This document shows positions 53,617 through 62,355 of a DNA stretch of 63,179 nucleotides, in pieces. The DNA comes from Streptomyces diastatochromogenes. GTDB taxonomy: Bacteria; Actinomycetota; Actinomycetes; Streptomycetales; Streptomycetaceae. Position 1 is the first letter of the stretch; each line of letters begins with the position of its first letter. The position numbers and the translations under genes are program-made. The DNA is taken from positions 1 through 63,179 of the forward strand of contig LRTP01000697.1 in NCBI GenBank assembly GCA_001550305.1, written 5' to 3'. The notes under the pieces are model-generated. The model did not search any database and was not told the origin of the DNA. It worked only from the letters and a program-made list of their open reading frames with translations.

Positions 53617-54388
53617 TTTGTTCCCCATGTTGCCGACATGCTTCGTCGGCGGAACGGTCACTCGCCACCACAGGGCGCTGACCGGCCGCAAGCGTCCCAC
53701 GGCCGCTCGACAGGGGGACGCCACCGCCTCATCTCCCGGGCCGGGCAAGGGAACGCAGTTGACTCGGCGGACACCGACGGTGTCGGCGGCCCGAGGGCAC
53801 GACCGCCGAGGGTCCGTCGCGAGAAATGCCAACTCGACGCCGGATCCGATTCCTTGGGCGGGTCGGGCCGGGCGCGCGTCACGCGCCGTACGGGCCGAGG
53901 GTGACGACCGGGACCGCCCTGACCAGCCCCGATCTGGGCGGGCGTCAGCCGCCCAACGCCAAAAGAAAGTAAAGGGAGTTACCCACGGCGCCACGGCCCG
54001 CTTCCCGCACCCCAGGGGCCCACCTGCTGCGCTTGACTTCATTGTCCCTATATGCGTAGGTTAGGTACGGGTTGAACAGAAAACATCCGTTTTGCCTGGT
54101 GAGAGAGAAACAATCTCAACATCCCGACCGACTACATCCCGACCGACGACAACCCGGTCGTCGGTTCACAGACGGACGGGCGCCCCGCCGCGGGGTTCGC
54201 TGCACTTCAGCAGCCTGGGTGGGCCCGATGACGCGTGCTCAGCGCGAGTCGGCGACGGCAACTCCCGTCACTCTCAACGCCGATGTACCGGACCCTTATC
54301 GCGAACGTCTCAGTGCCTCCATGCTGCCGACGTCACCGCGGCCGTGCAGAGCCGGCACCTGTCTACGCTCCCGGGAAGGGAAAGCACC
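53617..54388. other. Long gap with leader hairpin before Gly/His-rich gene
   Basis: No gene is supported in these 770 bases. The part around 53960-54110 is A/T-enriched and likely contains the promoter of the next gene. CCCGACCGACTACAT-type 15-bp direct repeats lie at 54120-54150, and ACCGACGAC (54142-54150) pairs with GTCGTCGGT (54157-54165) around a 6-nt loop, a hairpin that would lie in the mRNA leader. Its role is unknown. Confidence 0.35.
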
Positions 54389-54754
54389 ATGCGGATCATC
54401 ACTTCAAGGACGTTCCGGCTGGTCGCCAGCCTGTTCGCCGCTCTGGCCCTGGCGTTCGGCACAGCCGGCATCGCCAGCGCGACCAGTTCCCACTCGGATC
54501 ACTCCTCCGACTACTCCTACAGCAGCAACTGGAACGACAACGGAGACCACGGCGGCGGTGGAGACCACGGCGGCGGTGACTACGGCGGCGGTGACCACGG
54601 CGGTGGCGGTGACCACGGCGGTGGCGGAGACCACGGCGGTGGCGGAGACCACGGCGGCGGCGGCGGAGACCACGGCGGCGGCGGTGGTGGAGACCACGGC
54701 GGCGGCGGTGGCGGCGGGGGCGGCCACGGCGGTGGTGGCGGTGGCGGACGCTGA
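54389..54754 (+). CDS. Secreted Gly/His-rich repeat protein
   Basis: A 121-residue protein. Residues 1-31 are a Sec signal peptide (TFRLVASLFAALALAFGTAGIASA). A Ser/Tyr-rich link (HSSDYSYSSNW) is followed by about 75 residues made of Asp-His-Gly repeats with lengthening Gly runs. Each repeat has one Asp-His pair, giving about ten His in total, which could bind metal ions or form flexible extracellular polymers. AAGGGAAAG precedes the ATG. It has no recognised family; many Streptomyces carry comparable low-complexity secreted proteins. Confidence 0.72.
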   Translation: MRIITSRTFRLVASLFAALALAFGTAGIASATSSHSDHSSDYSYSSNWNDNGDHGGGGDHGGGDYGGGDHGGGGDHGGGGDHGGGGDHGGGGGDHGGGGGGDHGGGGGGGGGHGGGGGGGR

Positions 54755-54939
54755 CCCCAGTGGTCGCAACTGACATCTGAAGATTGACGGCCCGTCATCT
54801 CGCCGAAGACGACTGGTCCTGTCCGAACGGTCCCGCGTCGCGCCGACGACACGGGACCGTTCGGCGTGCGGCCGTACGACCTGCACTGGCGGTCGTCCAC
54901 GGTCCCGGTACCGCCGCGACACAACCGATCGGGGGCGTG

Positions 54940-55062
54940 ATGATGGCCGGTGCACGGCGCGTGACGCTGAGCGACGTCGCCACGGCGAGCGGCGTCTCGC
55001 GGGCGACCGTGAGCTTCGTCCTCAACGGCGGCTGCGCCTCGCCCACGCGCGACTCGGCCTGA
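54940..55062 (+). pseudogene. LacI-family regulator remnant
   Basis: An N-terminal LacI HTH is intact (RRVTLSDVATASGVSRATVSFVLN), but the frame ends after 40 residues (GGCASPTRDSA then TGA). In the next frame LRLAHARLGLTPAGG resembles the segment that follows the HTH in LacI proteins (xxARLGYxP), so a deletion plus frameshift has destroyed the gene. No effector domain remains before the LysR gene. Confidence 0.6.
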
Positions 55063-55104
55063 CACCGGCGGGCGGCCGGCGCATCCGACGTGCCCCGATG
55101 TCGA

Positions 55105-55962
55105 CTACGTGGCTCGGCGATAGAGCTCCGTCAGGAGTTCGATGGCGGCGGGGGCGGCGGGGTGCGGGGCGTCCCGCCACCAGGCGAGCCGGACCGCGAT
55201 CGGCTCGGCGTCGCGCACCGGCCGGTAGACGACGCCGGGGCGCGGGTACTGGTGCGCGGTGGACTCGGCCGTCATGCCCACACAGCGCCCCGTGGAGATC
55301 TCGGTGAGCCACTCGTCGACATCGTGGGTCTCCCTGGTCACCGGGCGGGAGTCGGGCGGGAACAGCTCGGTCGTGGTGGTGCCGGTCCTGCGGTCGATCA
55401 GCAGGACGCGCCCGCCGAGGTCGGCGAGTCGCACCGAGCGGCGTCCGGCCAGCGGATCGTCGGCTGCCAGGGCGCACAGCCGCCGTTCCAGCCCCACGAT
55501 CGCGGAGTCGAAGCGCCGGTCGTCCAGGGGTCTGCGCACCACGGCCGCGTCGCAGGCTCCCTCGGCGAGGCCGGCGGTGGCGGAGTTGACACGCACGAGC
55601 CGCAGCTCCGTCTCCGGGTGCGCCCGCGCCCAGTCGCGCTGAAAGGCCAGGGTGTGACGGCCGAGTGCGGACCAGGCGTACCCGATCCGCAGCGAGGCGC
55701 GACCCGACGTGGCCTCCTGGACCAGGTCGGCCACCTCGCCGAGTACCCGCCGGGCATGCGCCAGCACCCGCAGTCCCGTCGCCGTCGGGGCGACCTCGCG
55801 GGAGGTGCGCCGCAGCAGCCGCACCCCGAGGACGCGCTCGAGCGAGGCCAGTGTGCGGGACACGGCGGCCTGGGAGACCCCGAGCGCGATGGCGGCGTCG
55901 GTGAAGGTGCCCTCGTCGACGATCGCGACGAGACAGCGCAACTGCCGCAGCTCCACATTCAT
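55105..55962 (-). CDS. LysR family transcriptional regulator
   Basis: A 285-residue regulator. The HTH reads VELRQLRCLVAIVDEGTFTDAAIALGVSQAAVSRTLASLERVLGVRLLRRT (2-55), followed by the periplasmic-binding-like effector domain (SLRIGYAWSALGRHT; VVRRPLDDRRF; GRCVGMTAEST). ATG at 55962 matches the family N-terminus and has GAGGA about 10 nt upstream; an ATG at 55992 adds ten residues. It is divergent from the EamA exporter, its probable target. Confidence 0.88.
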   Translation of the reverse strand: MNVELRQLRCLVAIVDEGTFTDAAIALGVSQAAVSRTLASLERVLGVRLLRRTSREVAPTATGLRVLAHARRVLGEVADLVQEATSGRASLRIGYAWSALGRHTLAFQRDWARAHPETELRLVRVNSATAGLAEGACDAAVVRRPLDDRRFDSAIVGLERRLCALAADDPLAGRRSVRLADLGGRVLLIDRRTGTTTTELFPPDSRPVTRETHDVDEWLTEISTGRCVGMTAESTAHQYPRPGVVYRPVRDAEPIAVRLAWWRDAPHPAAPAAIELLTELYRRAT

Positions 55963-56060
55963 GACGGAGGCGTCCTCGGCTGAAGGATCCATGACCCAAG
56001 CGTATAGATGGATCCGCTGATGCATTTTGCGCAAGAGCCCCGGCCTCCCAGCATCGAGAC

Positions 56061-56966
56061 ATGCACGCAGCCTCCGCACGCCCGGCAGCACCCGCGCGTC
56101 GCACTCCCCCGGCACCCACGGCCCCGAAGCCGGACGGCACGCGCCTGGCCGGCGTGGTCACCATGGTCGGCAGTGGCCTGTCCAATCAGACCGGTGCCGC
56201 GATCGGCTCCCTGGCCTTCCCCGTCCTCGGCCCCGTCGGTGTGGTCGCGGTCCGTCAGTACGTCGCCGCGGTCGTCCTGCTGGCAGTGGGCCGCCCCCGG
56301 CTGCGGACGTTCACCTGGGCGCAGTGGTGGCCGGTCGTGCTGCTGGCGCTGGTGTTCGGGACCATGAACCTGTCCCTCTATACGGCGATCGACCGCATCG
56401 GCCTGGGGCTGGCGGTGACCCTCGAATTCCTGGGCCCGCTCAGCATCGCGCTGGCCGCCTCCCGCCGCCGCGTGGACGCGTGCTGCGCGGTGATCGCCGC
56501 GGCGGGTGTCGTCACGCTGATGCGTCCGCGCCCCTCCGCCGACCTCCTCGGAATGGGCCTCGGGCTGCTGGCCGCCGGCTGCTGGGCGTCGTACATCCTG
56601 CTCAACCGCACCGTCGGCCGCCGCATCCCCGGGGCGGCGGGGTCCGCTGCCGCCGCCGGGCTCTCCGCCCTACTGTTCCTGCCGGTCGGCGTCGCCGTCG
56701 CGGTCCGGCATCCTCCGACGCCGACGGCGGTCGGCTGCGCCGTGGCCGCCGGCGTGCTGTCCTCCGCGGTGCCCTGCCTCGCGGACCTGTTCACCCTGCG
56801 CCGCGTCCCGGCCCCGGCCTTCGGTCTCTTCATGAGCGTCAATCCCGTCCTGGCCGGTCTGGTCGGGTGGATCGTCCTCGGTCAGAGCCTGGACTGGACG
56901 GAGTGGACGGGCATCGGCGCCGTCGTCGCGGCCAACGTGCTCGGCATTCTGGCTGCACGAAGTTGA
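56061..56966 (+). CDS. EamA/DMT family transporter (RhtA-like)
   Basis: A 301-residue membrane protein with ten hydrophobic helices in two EamA repeats (about 30-165 and 180-300). Segments such as SLYTAIDRIGLGLAVTLEFLGPLSIAL and NPVLAGLVGWIVLGQSLDWTEWTGIGAVVAANVLG are typical of RhtA/YdcZ-like amino-acid or metabolite exporters. The N-terminus is Pro/Ala-rich. It is transcribed divergently from the LysR gene across about 98 bp holding a likely T-N11-A type site. Confidence 0.86.
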   Translation: MHAASARPAAPARRTPPAPTAPKPDGTRLAGVVTMVGSGLSNQTGAAIGSLAFPVLGPVGVVAVRQYVAAVVLLAVGRPRLRTFTWAQWWPVVLLALVFGTMNLSLYTAIDRIGLGLAVTLEFLGPLSIALAASRRRVDACCAVIAAAGVVTLMRPRPSADLLGMGLGLLAAGCWASYILLNRTVGRRIPGAAGSAAAAGLSALLFLPVGVAVAVRHPPTPTAVGCAVAAGVLSSAVPCLADLFTLRRVPAPAFGLFMSVNPVLAGLVGWIVLGQSLDWTEWTGIGAVVAANVLGILAARS

Positions 56967-57175
56967 CGGACACTTCACGGACCTGACGGAAATCCGGGCA
57001 ACAAACATCCCCAGAAGAACGTTTCGGCGAAAACGCCAGACCACGCCACCCCTTCCGTCACATAGAGATATCTACCAGCATGAACGCGCCGGGTCGGCGC
57101 CCAGGTGCGGGTTCCGCATCCGAGTGCGCCGCTCCACACCTGGTCAGACGGCCTGCGAATGTCCTGGAGTTGGTC

Positions 57176-57643
57176 ATGCCGGATGTGATGTGGATGCAAG
57201 GTGTCGAGTGGCTCGCGGCTGCCGCCTCGGACCCCCGGGCCTGCAAGCGCGAGTGGGATCAGGGGACGGGGACCGTGCTCATGGAGGCCGGGCGGTTCTG
57301 GGACGTACTCAGCGTTCCCGAGCAACTCGGACTGCTCGCCCTGGACCTCCTGTGGAACGACCCGCTGCGCGCCCCCGGCCCCACCCTGGTGGACACCGCA
57401 TCACGGAGAGTGGGCTTCTTCCTGCCGCCGGACCCGGCCAGCCGCTGGGTCGGCTCCGGGCTCCGTCACGCGGGCAAGGGCTCGTGGGTCGCCGTACCAC
57501 CGCCGTACCGCGCCGCGCGGTTCCTGGAATGGCTGATCCCGCCCGACGGGACCGGAGACCTGCATGCCGCGGTCCCCCTGGAACTGGCGTTGCAGCGGGC
57601 CAACGGGACGCTCGCCGTCCTCGCACCCCCGCCCGGAGGGTGA
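57176..57643 (+). CDS. Conserved Streptomyces protein, prim-pol N-domain-like
   Basis: A 155-residue soluble protein. GVEWLAAAASDPRACKREW, GRFWDVLSVPEQLGLLALDLL, GPTLVDTASRRVGFFLPPD and GSWVAVPPPYRAARFLEWLIPP match a group of actinobacterial proteins that look like a short N-terminal piece of bifunctional primase-polymerases. Key catalytic residues are not apparent, so enzymatic activity is doubtful. GGAG 6 nt before the ATG at 57176 supports the start over a longer frame from 57080. Confidence 0.65.
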   Translation: MPDVMWMQGVEWLAAAASDPRACKREWDQGTGTVLMEAGRFWDVLSVPEQLGLLALDLLWNDPLRAPGPTLVDTASRRVGFFLPPDPASRWVGSGLRHAGKGSWVAVPPPYRAARFLEWLIPPDGTGDLHAAVPLELALQRANGTLAVLAPPPGG

Positions 57644-57673
57644 CCGGTACTCCGCGGCAGCGCACGGAGAGGT

Positions 57674-58021
57674 TCACCAACCCAGCAGGCCACGGGGTAC
57701 GGGGACAGCGGGTACGGGGACGGCGGGTACGGTCCGGGGTTCGGCGGGTACCGGTCCGGCGGTCTTCTCATCCCGCCTCTCCGCGCAGGAGTCGACCGGC
57801 CACGCCGCGCTGTCGAAGGGGCTGGAGGCGGCGAAGGAGGCCCACAGCACCGCGACCACCTCGCGGTGCTCGGGAACCACCCGGCCCTTGACCCGCCACT
57901 CCGCGACCGGTTGGTCGTGGATCGGCGGGTGACCCAGGCGCCCGTCCGTCAGCTCGGCGTAGGGCCGACCCGCGAGGCCCTGCTCCGGACGGCGCCGCTG
58001 GGCCGTGTGAGTGCTGTCCAT
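57674..58021 (-). CDS. Hypothetical protein with C-terminal VPAVP repeats
   Basis: A 115-residue open frame with very high third-position GC. The middle (HPPIHDQPVAEWRVKGRVVPEHREVVAVLWASFAASS) looks like folded protein; the C-terminus repeats VPAVP from 12-bp DNA repeats. No family is recognised and no SD precedes the ATG at 58021, so it may be a gene fragment. It converges on the prim-pol-like gene. Confidence 0.45.
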   Translation of the reverse strand: MDSTHTAQRRRPEQGLAGRPYAELTDGRLGHPPIHDQPVAEWRVKGRVVPEHREVVAVLWASFAASSPFDSAAWPVDSCAERRDEKTAGPVPAEPRTVPAVPVPAVPVPRGLLGW

Positions 58022-58196
58022 GTCGGAGCAACGGCGGTGCGCGCGCTGGTGGTACGCGCCCGTGGTACCGCTCACCGAGTCGGGTGAACGCGCCGCCCGT
58101 TCGGAGCCATGACCCTGTCCGACAAGCATCTTCACCCACCAACGTCACGCATCGACGCGGTCGCGCCGAGCATGGTCGCGCCGAGCGTGGACCAGG

Positions 58197-59651
58197 TCAG
58201 CTCCGCGTGCCCGGAGCGACGGCCGCCTCCGGTTCCGTACGCGCGGAGTGGGCGTCCGCGCGGGCCGAGGCGGAGAGCCGGCCGGCACGCTGGACCGGCA
58301 CGAGAAGGGCGGCCAGCGCCGCGGCCAGGCAGAGCAGGGCGAGCAGGGTGAACCCGTGGGTGTATCCCGAACCGTAGGGAAGGCCCGAGGACTGGAGTCG
58401 GCCGGTCACCAGCACGCTGGTCACGGCCGCGCCGATGGACCCGCCGATGGTGCGGATGTTGGCGTTCATCCCGGTCGCGGCGCCGGTCTGCTCGGGCGGC
58501 ACGCTGCCGACGATCAGGTTGGCCATCGAGGCGAAGGCGAGTCCGATGCCCAGGCCGAAGATGCCCGCGGCGAAGGCCACTTGCCACTGCTGGTCGTGCC
58601 ACAGGGCGAGGAAGGCACAGGCGACCGCACCGAGCGCGGCACCGGTCGTGAGCAGCTTCTTGGCGCCGAGGACGGGCTCCAGCCGACCACTGAGCACACC
58701 CGAGCAGAACATGGCGAGCAGCATCGGCAGCATGAGCAGTCCGGCCGCGGTGACACTGGCGCCGAAGCCATATCCGGCGGAGCTCGGGGTCTGCACGAAG
58801 CCGGGGAGGAAGGACCAGATCGCGTACATGCCCGCGCCGAACAGGAGCGCGGCGGTGTTGGTGGTCCACACCGCGGGCAGCCGCATGACGCGCAGGTCGA
58901 TCAGCGGGGTGCGGGAGCGCGCCTCGGCCAGCAGCCACAGCGCGAAGAGCAGGACGGCGGCGACGAACAGCCCGATCACCCGGGCCGATCCCCAGCCCCA
59001 CTGGCCCGCCTGGCTGAGCGGGAGCAGCAGCGCGACCAGCCAGCCCGACAGCAGGACGGCACCGAGCCAGCTGACGCGTCCCTCGGCCCGGCTCGGGGAT
59101 TCGGGGACGTAGCGCAGGGCGATCAGCGTGGTGACCGCGACGACGCCGACGGGCAGCCAGAACAGCCAGCGGTAGTCGAGCGCGGACACGATGGGACCGG
59201 CCGCCACCAGTCCGACGCCGCCGCCCGCGGCGATCACGGCGGACAGGTTGCTGATGCTGGGGCCGACCTCGGCCGCGGTGAACTCGTCCCGGATGATGCC
59301 GAAGGAGAGCGGGAAGAGCGCACCGCCTATGCCCTGGACGACCCGGGCGACGATCAGCACTCCGATGTTCGGCGCGAGCGCGGCGAGCAGACAGCCGAGT
59401 GTCACGGTCACGAGGACGGCGACGAGGGTGCGCTTCTTGCCGATCAGGTCGCCGACCCGGCCGAGGATCGGGGTGAAGACCGAGGCGGACAGCAGGTAGG
59501 CCGTCATGACCCAGGTCACGGTGGACTGCGAGGTGTTCAGGGCGTGCTGGACGGTCGGCAGGGCCGGTGCGATCAGCGACTGGAGCATGGAGAACACGCC
59601 CGCACCGGTCGCGAGGACCGCGAAGGTGAGGCGGGTGGACTTCGTGGGCAT
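58197..59651 (-). CDS. MFS transporter, DHA2-like 14-TM exporter
   Basis: A 484-residue exporter. Helix 1 is followed by IAPALPTVQHALNTSQSTVTWVMTAYLLSASVFTPILGRVGDLIGKK, which contains the DHA2 motifs, and VVQGIGGALFPLSFGIIRDEF matches motif C. About 14 helices and a short hydrophilic tail are visible. It probably confers resistance to a drug or exports a metabolite. AGAGG lies before the ATG at 59651. It is divergent from a TetR gene, with two clear dyads between. Confidence 0.88.
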   Translation of the reverse strand: MPTKSTRLTFAVLATGAGVFSMLQSLIAPALPTVQHALNTSQSTVTWVMTAYLLSASVFTPILGRVGDLIGKKRTLVAVLVTVTLGCLLAALAPNIGVLIVARVVQGIGGALFPLSFGIIRDEFTAAEVGPSISNLSAVIAAGGGVGLVAAGPIVSALDYRWLFWLPVGVVAVTTLIALRYVPESPSRAEGRVSWLGAVLLSGWLVALLLPLSQAGQWGWGSARVIGLFVAAVLLFALWLLAEARSRTPLIDLRVMRLPAVWTTNTAALLFGAGMYAIWSFLPGFVQTPSSAGYGFGASVTAAGLLMLPMLLAMFCSGVLSGRLEPVLGAKKLLTTGAALGAVACAFLALWHDQQWQVAFAAGIFGLGIGLAFASMANLIVGSVPPEQTGAATGMNANIRTIGGSIGAAVTSVLVTGRLQSSGLPYGSGYTHGFTLLALLCLAAALAALLVPVQRAGRLSASARADAHSARTEPEAAVAPGTRS

Positions 59652-59827
59652 GAAAAGCCTCTCCGAACGGAGCGGATCGGAACAGGGAACGAAACAGAGC
59701 AAGCGGAACGGCCACTCAAGGAGCGGGGGCGGGCTGCGTACGGCCCGATCGAGGTCACAGGGGGTACGAGCGCGTCGACGGTGCGTGCGGACGCACGGCA
59801 CCACGGGGACGCACCCCCGACTGCTAA

Positions 59828-59867
59828 AGTGGAGGTATGCCTCCACTGTAACGGAGGCCTACCTCCG
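59828..59867. promoter_or_regulatory. Tandem TetR operators between MFS and TetR
   Basis: AGTGGAGG-TATG-CCTCCACT (59828-59847) is a perfect 8-bp dyad, and CGGAGG-CCTA-CCTCCG (59852-59867) is a second 6-bp dyad of the same type, 22 bp centre to centre. They lie between the divergent MFS and TetR starts. Confidence 0.7.
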
Positions 59868-59898
59868 CTTCAACTTCTTCTCGGCCGGGAGGCACCAA

Positions 59899-60477
59899 GT
59901 GACGGCTCAGCCGTTCCCCATCAGCGGGATCGTGGCGTCCCGGCGCCCGCACCGCAAAGACGCCGCGCGCAACTACGACGCCCTGCTGACCGCCGCACGC
60001 GAGGCCTTCGCGGAGCACGGCGCGGAGGCGTCCCTGGAGGACATCGCCCGGCGCGCGGGCGTGGGCATCGGCACCCTCTACCGGAACTTCCCCACCCGCC
60101 GCCACCTCTTCGAGAGCGTGTACGCGGACGAGGTGGACGCCCTGTGCCAGGTGGCCCTGGGAGTCGCCGAGCGGGAGCCCTGGGAGGCGCTGACCTCGTG
60201 GCTGCGGCGGTTCGTGGACTACACCGTGACCAAACGGGCCATCCGTGAGGCACTCGACAACGAGTCGGAGATCTTCCTGACCTGCCGGGACTCGATGTAC
60301 CAGGCGGGCGGCCCGCTGTTCGAGCGGGCGCAGAAGGCCGGCGAGGCGCGCGCGGACATGGACTTCGACGACCTGCTGCGCATGGTCGCCGGGATCACCT
60401 CGACGAACTTCCTCGACGACACCCAGCGCGACCGGGTCCTCACGGTCGCGCTGGACGGCGTCCGCGCCGCGCGCTGA
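59899..60477 (+). CDS. TetR family regulator of the divergent MFS
   Basis: A 192-residue regulator. The HTH is NYDALLTAAREAFAEHGAEASLEDIARRAGVGIGTLYRNFPTRRHLFESVY (about 25-75); the C-terminal ligand domain is like that of actinobacterial TetRs that repress drug exporters. GTG at 59899 follows GGAGG by 6 nt. The two CCTCC-containing dyads are 30-70 nt upstream. Confidence 0.88.
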   Translation: MTAQPFPISGIVASRRPHRKDAARNYDALLTAAREAFAEHGAEASLEDIARRAGVGIGTLYRNFPTRRHLFESVYADEVDALCQVALGVAEREPWEALTSWLRRFVDYTVTKRAIREALDNESEIFLTCRDSMYQAGGPLFERAQKAGEARADMDFDDLLRMVAGITSTNFLDDTQRDRVLTVALDGVRAAR

Positions 60478-60583
60478 CATCGGCCCGGGGCAGGAGGGGA
60501 CCCCTACCCCTTCGTGCGCTCCGTCGCCCACACCGCACTTACCCTCCAGTAATATCTCGCGGCAGTCCCCTGGAGGAGGAACC

Positions 60584-60964
60584 GTGCCACGGTCGGAACG
60601 CTCAGCCCTGTTGCTCGCCGGCCTGCTGGCCACCGCGGGTGTCGGTCACTTCGTGTCGCCACGGCAGTTCGACGCGACCATTCCGCGAGCGCTGCCGGGG
60701 GCACCCCGGACCTGGACGTACGCGAGCGGTGTCGCCGAACTGACGCTGGCCGCCGGGGTGGCGGTGCCCCGTACCCGGCGGGTGGCCGCGCTGGCCACCG
60801 CGGCCTTCTTCGTCGGGGTGTTCCCCGCCAACGTCCAGATGGCCGTGGACTGGCGTCGGCGTCCCGCTCCGCAGAAGGCCGCGGCGATCGCGCGACTCCC
60901 CTTGCAGGTGCCCCTTGTACTGTGGGCACGCAGCGTTGCCAATGGTGGGAAGGGTCAGTCATGA
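60584..60964 (+). CDS. DoxX family membrane protein
   Basis: A 126-residue protein with about four hydrophobic segments. AGVGHFVSPRQFDATIPRALPGAPRTWTYASGVAELTLAAGV is typical of DoxX-like proteins, some of which form membrane redox complexes that help resist thiol stress. GAGGAACC precedes the GTG. It overlaps the peroxiredoxin gene by ATGA, suggesting a joint role in oxidative stress. Confidence 0.8.
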   Translation: MPRSERSALLLAGLLATAGVGHFVSPRQFDATIPRALPGAPRTWTYASGVAELTLAAGVAVPRTRRVAALATAAFFVGVFPANVQMAVDWRRRPAPQKAAAIARLPLQVPLVLWARSVANGGKGQS

Positions 60965-61428
60965 CGCGTGGTGTGGATGTGGGCGACAAGGTCGAGGACT
61001 TCGCCCTGCCCGACGAGACCGGCACGGAGCGCAAGCTGACCGATTTGCTCGGCGAGGGACCGGTCGTGCTGTTCTTCTACCCCGCCGCCCTCTCCCCCGG
61101 CTGCACCACCGAGGCGTGCCACTTCCGTGATCTGGCCGCCGAGTTCACCGCCGCCGGCGGGCGGCCGGTCGGCATCAGTGGTGACGCGGTCGACAAGCAG
61201 CAGGAGTTCGCCGGGCGTCACACGCTCGGATACCCGCTGCTGTCCGATGTCGACGGCACGGTCCGCGAGCGGTTCGGGGTGAAGCGCGGCTTCTCCCTGG
61301 CACCCACGAAGCGGGTCACCTTCGTCATCGCGCAGGACCGCACCGTTTTGGAGGTGGTGCGCAGCGAACTGCGGATGAGCGCCCACGCGGACCGGGCCCT
61401 CGCCGCGCTGCGGGCCCATCAGGGCTGA
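60961..61428 (+). CDS. Peroxiredoxin (BCP/PrxQ type)
   Basis: A 155-residue peroxiredoxin. The active site reads FFYPAALSPGCTTEACHFRD, with peroxidatic Cys (about 48) and resolving Cys five residues on, as in PrxQ/BCP proteins; the usual Thr two or three residues before the Cys is changed to Ser. It reduces peroxides with thioredoxin. Coupled to the DoxX-like gene by a 4-nt overlap. Confidence 0.88.
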   Translation: MTRGVDVGDKVEDFALPDETGTERKLTDLLGEGPVVLFFYPAALSPGCTTEACHFRDLAAEFTAAGGRPVGISGDAVDKQQEFAGRHTLGYPLLSDVDGTVRERFGVKRGFSLAPTKRVTFVIAQDRTVLEVVRSELRMSAHADRALAALRAHQG

Positions 61429-61483
61429 CCTTCGACTCCCCCGCGGCGGCCGGATCGTCGCGCCCCGGCCCGGCGCGCCCGCG

Positions 61484-61855
61484 TCACTCGCCCTTGGCCG
61501 GCGGCCCGACGACATGAAGGTCGTAGGCACCCACCAGGCCGGCGGCGTCGTCGAGGCCGAGGGACGGGGGCAGTTCACCGGCAAAGGCCACCTGGGTGCC
61601 GTTGCGGGTGAACCATTCCGCGACCCCGGTCGGCACCGAGGTCACGAGCAGACGGGATTCCGGGCTGCGCACGACATGGCGGCGCGGGACGCCGCGCGGA
61701 CCGAAGGCGACGTCGCCCGGACCCAGGTCGTAGCGCTGCTCTCCGACGAAGAAGGTGATCTCACCTTCGAGTACGGCCCAGATCTCATCGTCATGGGCGT
61801 CCACGTGCATGCTGATCCTTCGCTTCGTGAGGCGGTCGGGCGGGGCCTCGTCCAT
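61484..61855 (-). CDS. Cupin domain protein, short at the N-terminus
   Basis: A 123-residue single cupin. DEIWAVLEGEITFFVGEQRYDLGPGDVAFGPRGVPRRHVVRS shows the two cupin motifs, with metal-site Glu and His partly replaced (HVDAHDDE instead of HxHxxxxE). Upstream of MDEAPPDRL no cupin-like first strand is seen, so the N-terminus may be truncated or frameshifted. Function unknown; its promoter faces the secreted-protein genes. Confidence 0.6.
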   Translation of the reverse strand: MDEAPPDRLTKRRISMHVDAHDDEIWAVLEGEITFFVGEQRYDLGPGDVAFGPRGVPRRHVVRSPESRLLVTSVPTGVAEWFTRNGTQVAFAGELPPSLGLDDAAGLVGAYDLHVVGPPAKGE

Positions 61856-61912
61856 TGTGCGAAGCGGTGGCTCGAGGAAGCTTCAGTCATCTGACTGGTC
61901 CGTCCGAGCGGG

Positions 61913-62296
61913 TCAGCACTGCGCCGAGGCCGGAAGATCGGCCCGCTCGTCGCCCCGCAGGTACAGGGCGCTGACCCAGCCGTTGCCGATGCCGGGGCCG
62001 CCGGAGAGATAGACCCAGATGTGGCTGGTGGAACCGTGGTCGACGACCGTCTCGCCGGAGAGCCAGCAGAAGGCGGAGTAGCTGTACCCGGCGCGCAGCC
62101 TGCCGATCGTGGGGTGGCCGTTGCCCGGGCCGGAACGGATGGGCGCGTCGACGAGGGACACGACGGTGTACGTCTCGACGGCGGCCTGCCGGGTGTGGCC
62201 GGTCGGCGCCGCGGCCGAGGCGGTTCCCGCGATCGGCAGGCCGCACGCGAGCACGGCTCCGGCGAGAACGGCGGCAGCCTTGCGTCGGATGCTCAT
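61913..62296 (-). CDS. Small secreted SH3-like protein, paralogue 1
   Basis: A 127-residue protein with a Sec signal peptide (residues 1-28, AVLAGAVLACGLPIAGTASA) and an SH3b-like domain (VDAPIRSGPGNGHPTIGRLRAGYSYSAFCWLSG). Two Cys in the mature part (FCW and the C-terminal Cys) could form one disulfide. AAGGAG precedes the ATG. It is followed, in the transcript order, by the cupin gene and preceded by a paralogue. Confidence 0.8.
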   Translation of the reverse strand: MSIRRKAAAVLAGAVLACGLPIAGTASAAAPTGHTRQAAVETYTVVSLVDAPIRSGPGNGHPTIGRLRAGYSYSAFCWLSGETVVDHGSTSHIWVYLSGGPGIGNGWVSALYLRGDERADLPASAQC

Positions 62297-62355
62297 GGAT
62301 GAACTCCTTGGCACGGAGGGACGATCGCGGTGAATTCCGGTGAGTTCCGCTGCCA

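Noticed and set aside
53386..54042. Minus-strand frame of 218 codons upstream of the GntR gene
   Set aside because: It runs across the operator and the GntR start in a different frame and has no protein-like pattern.
54404..55065. Minus-strand Pro- or Arg/His-rich frames opposite the Gly/His gene
   Set aside because: They are complements of the GGC/GGT repeats; no signal peptide, SD or domain is present.
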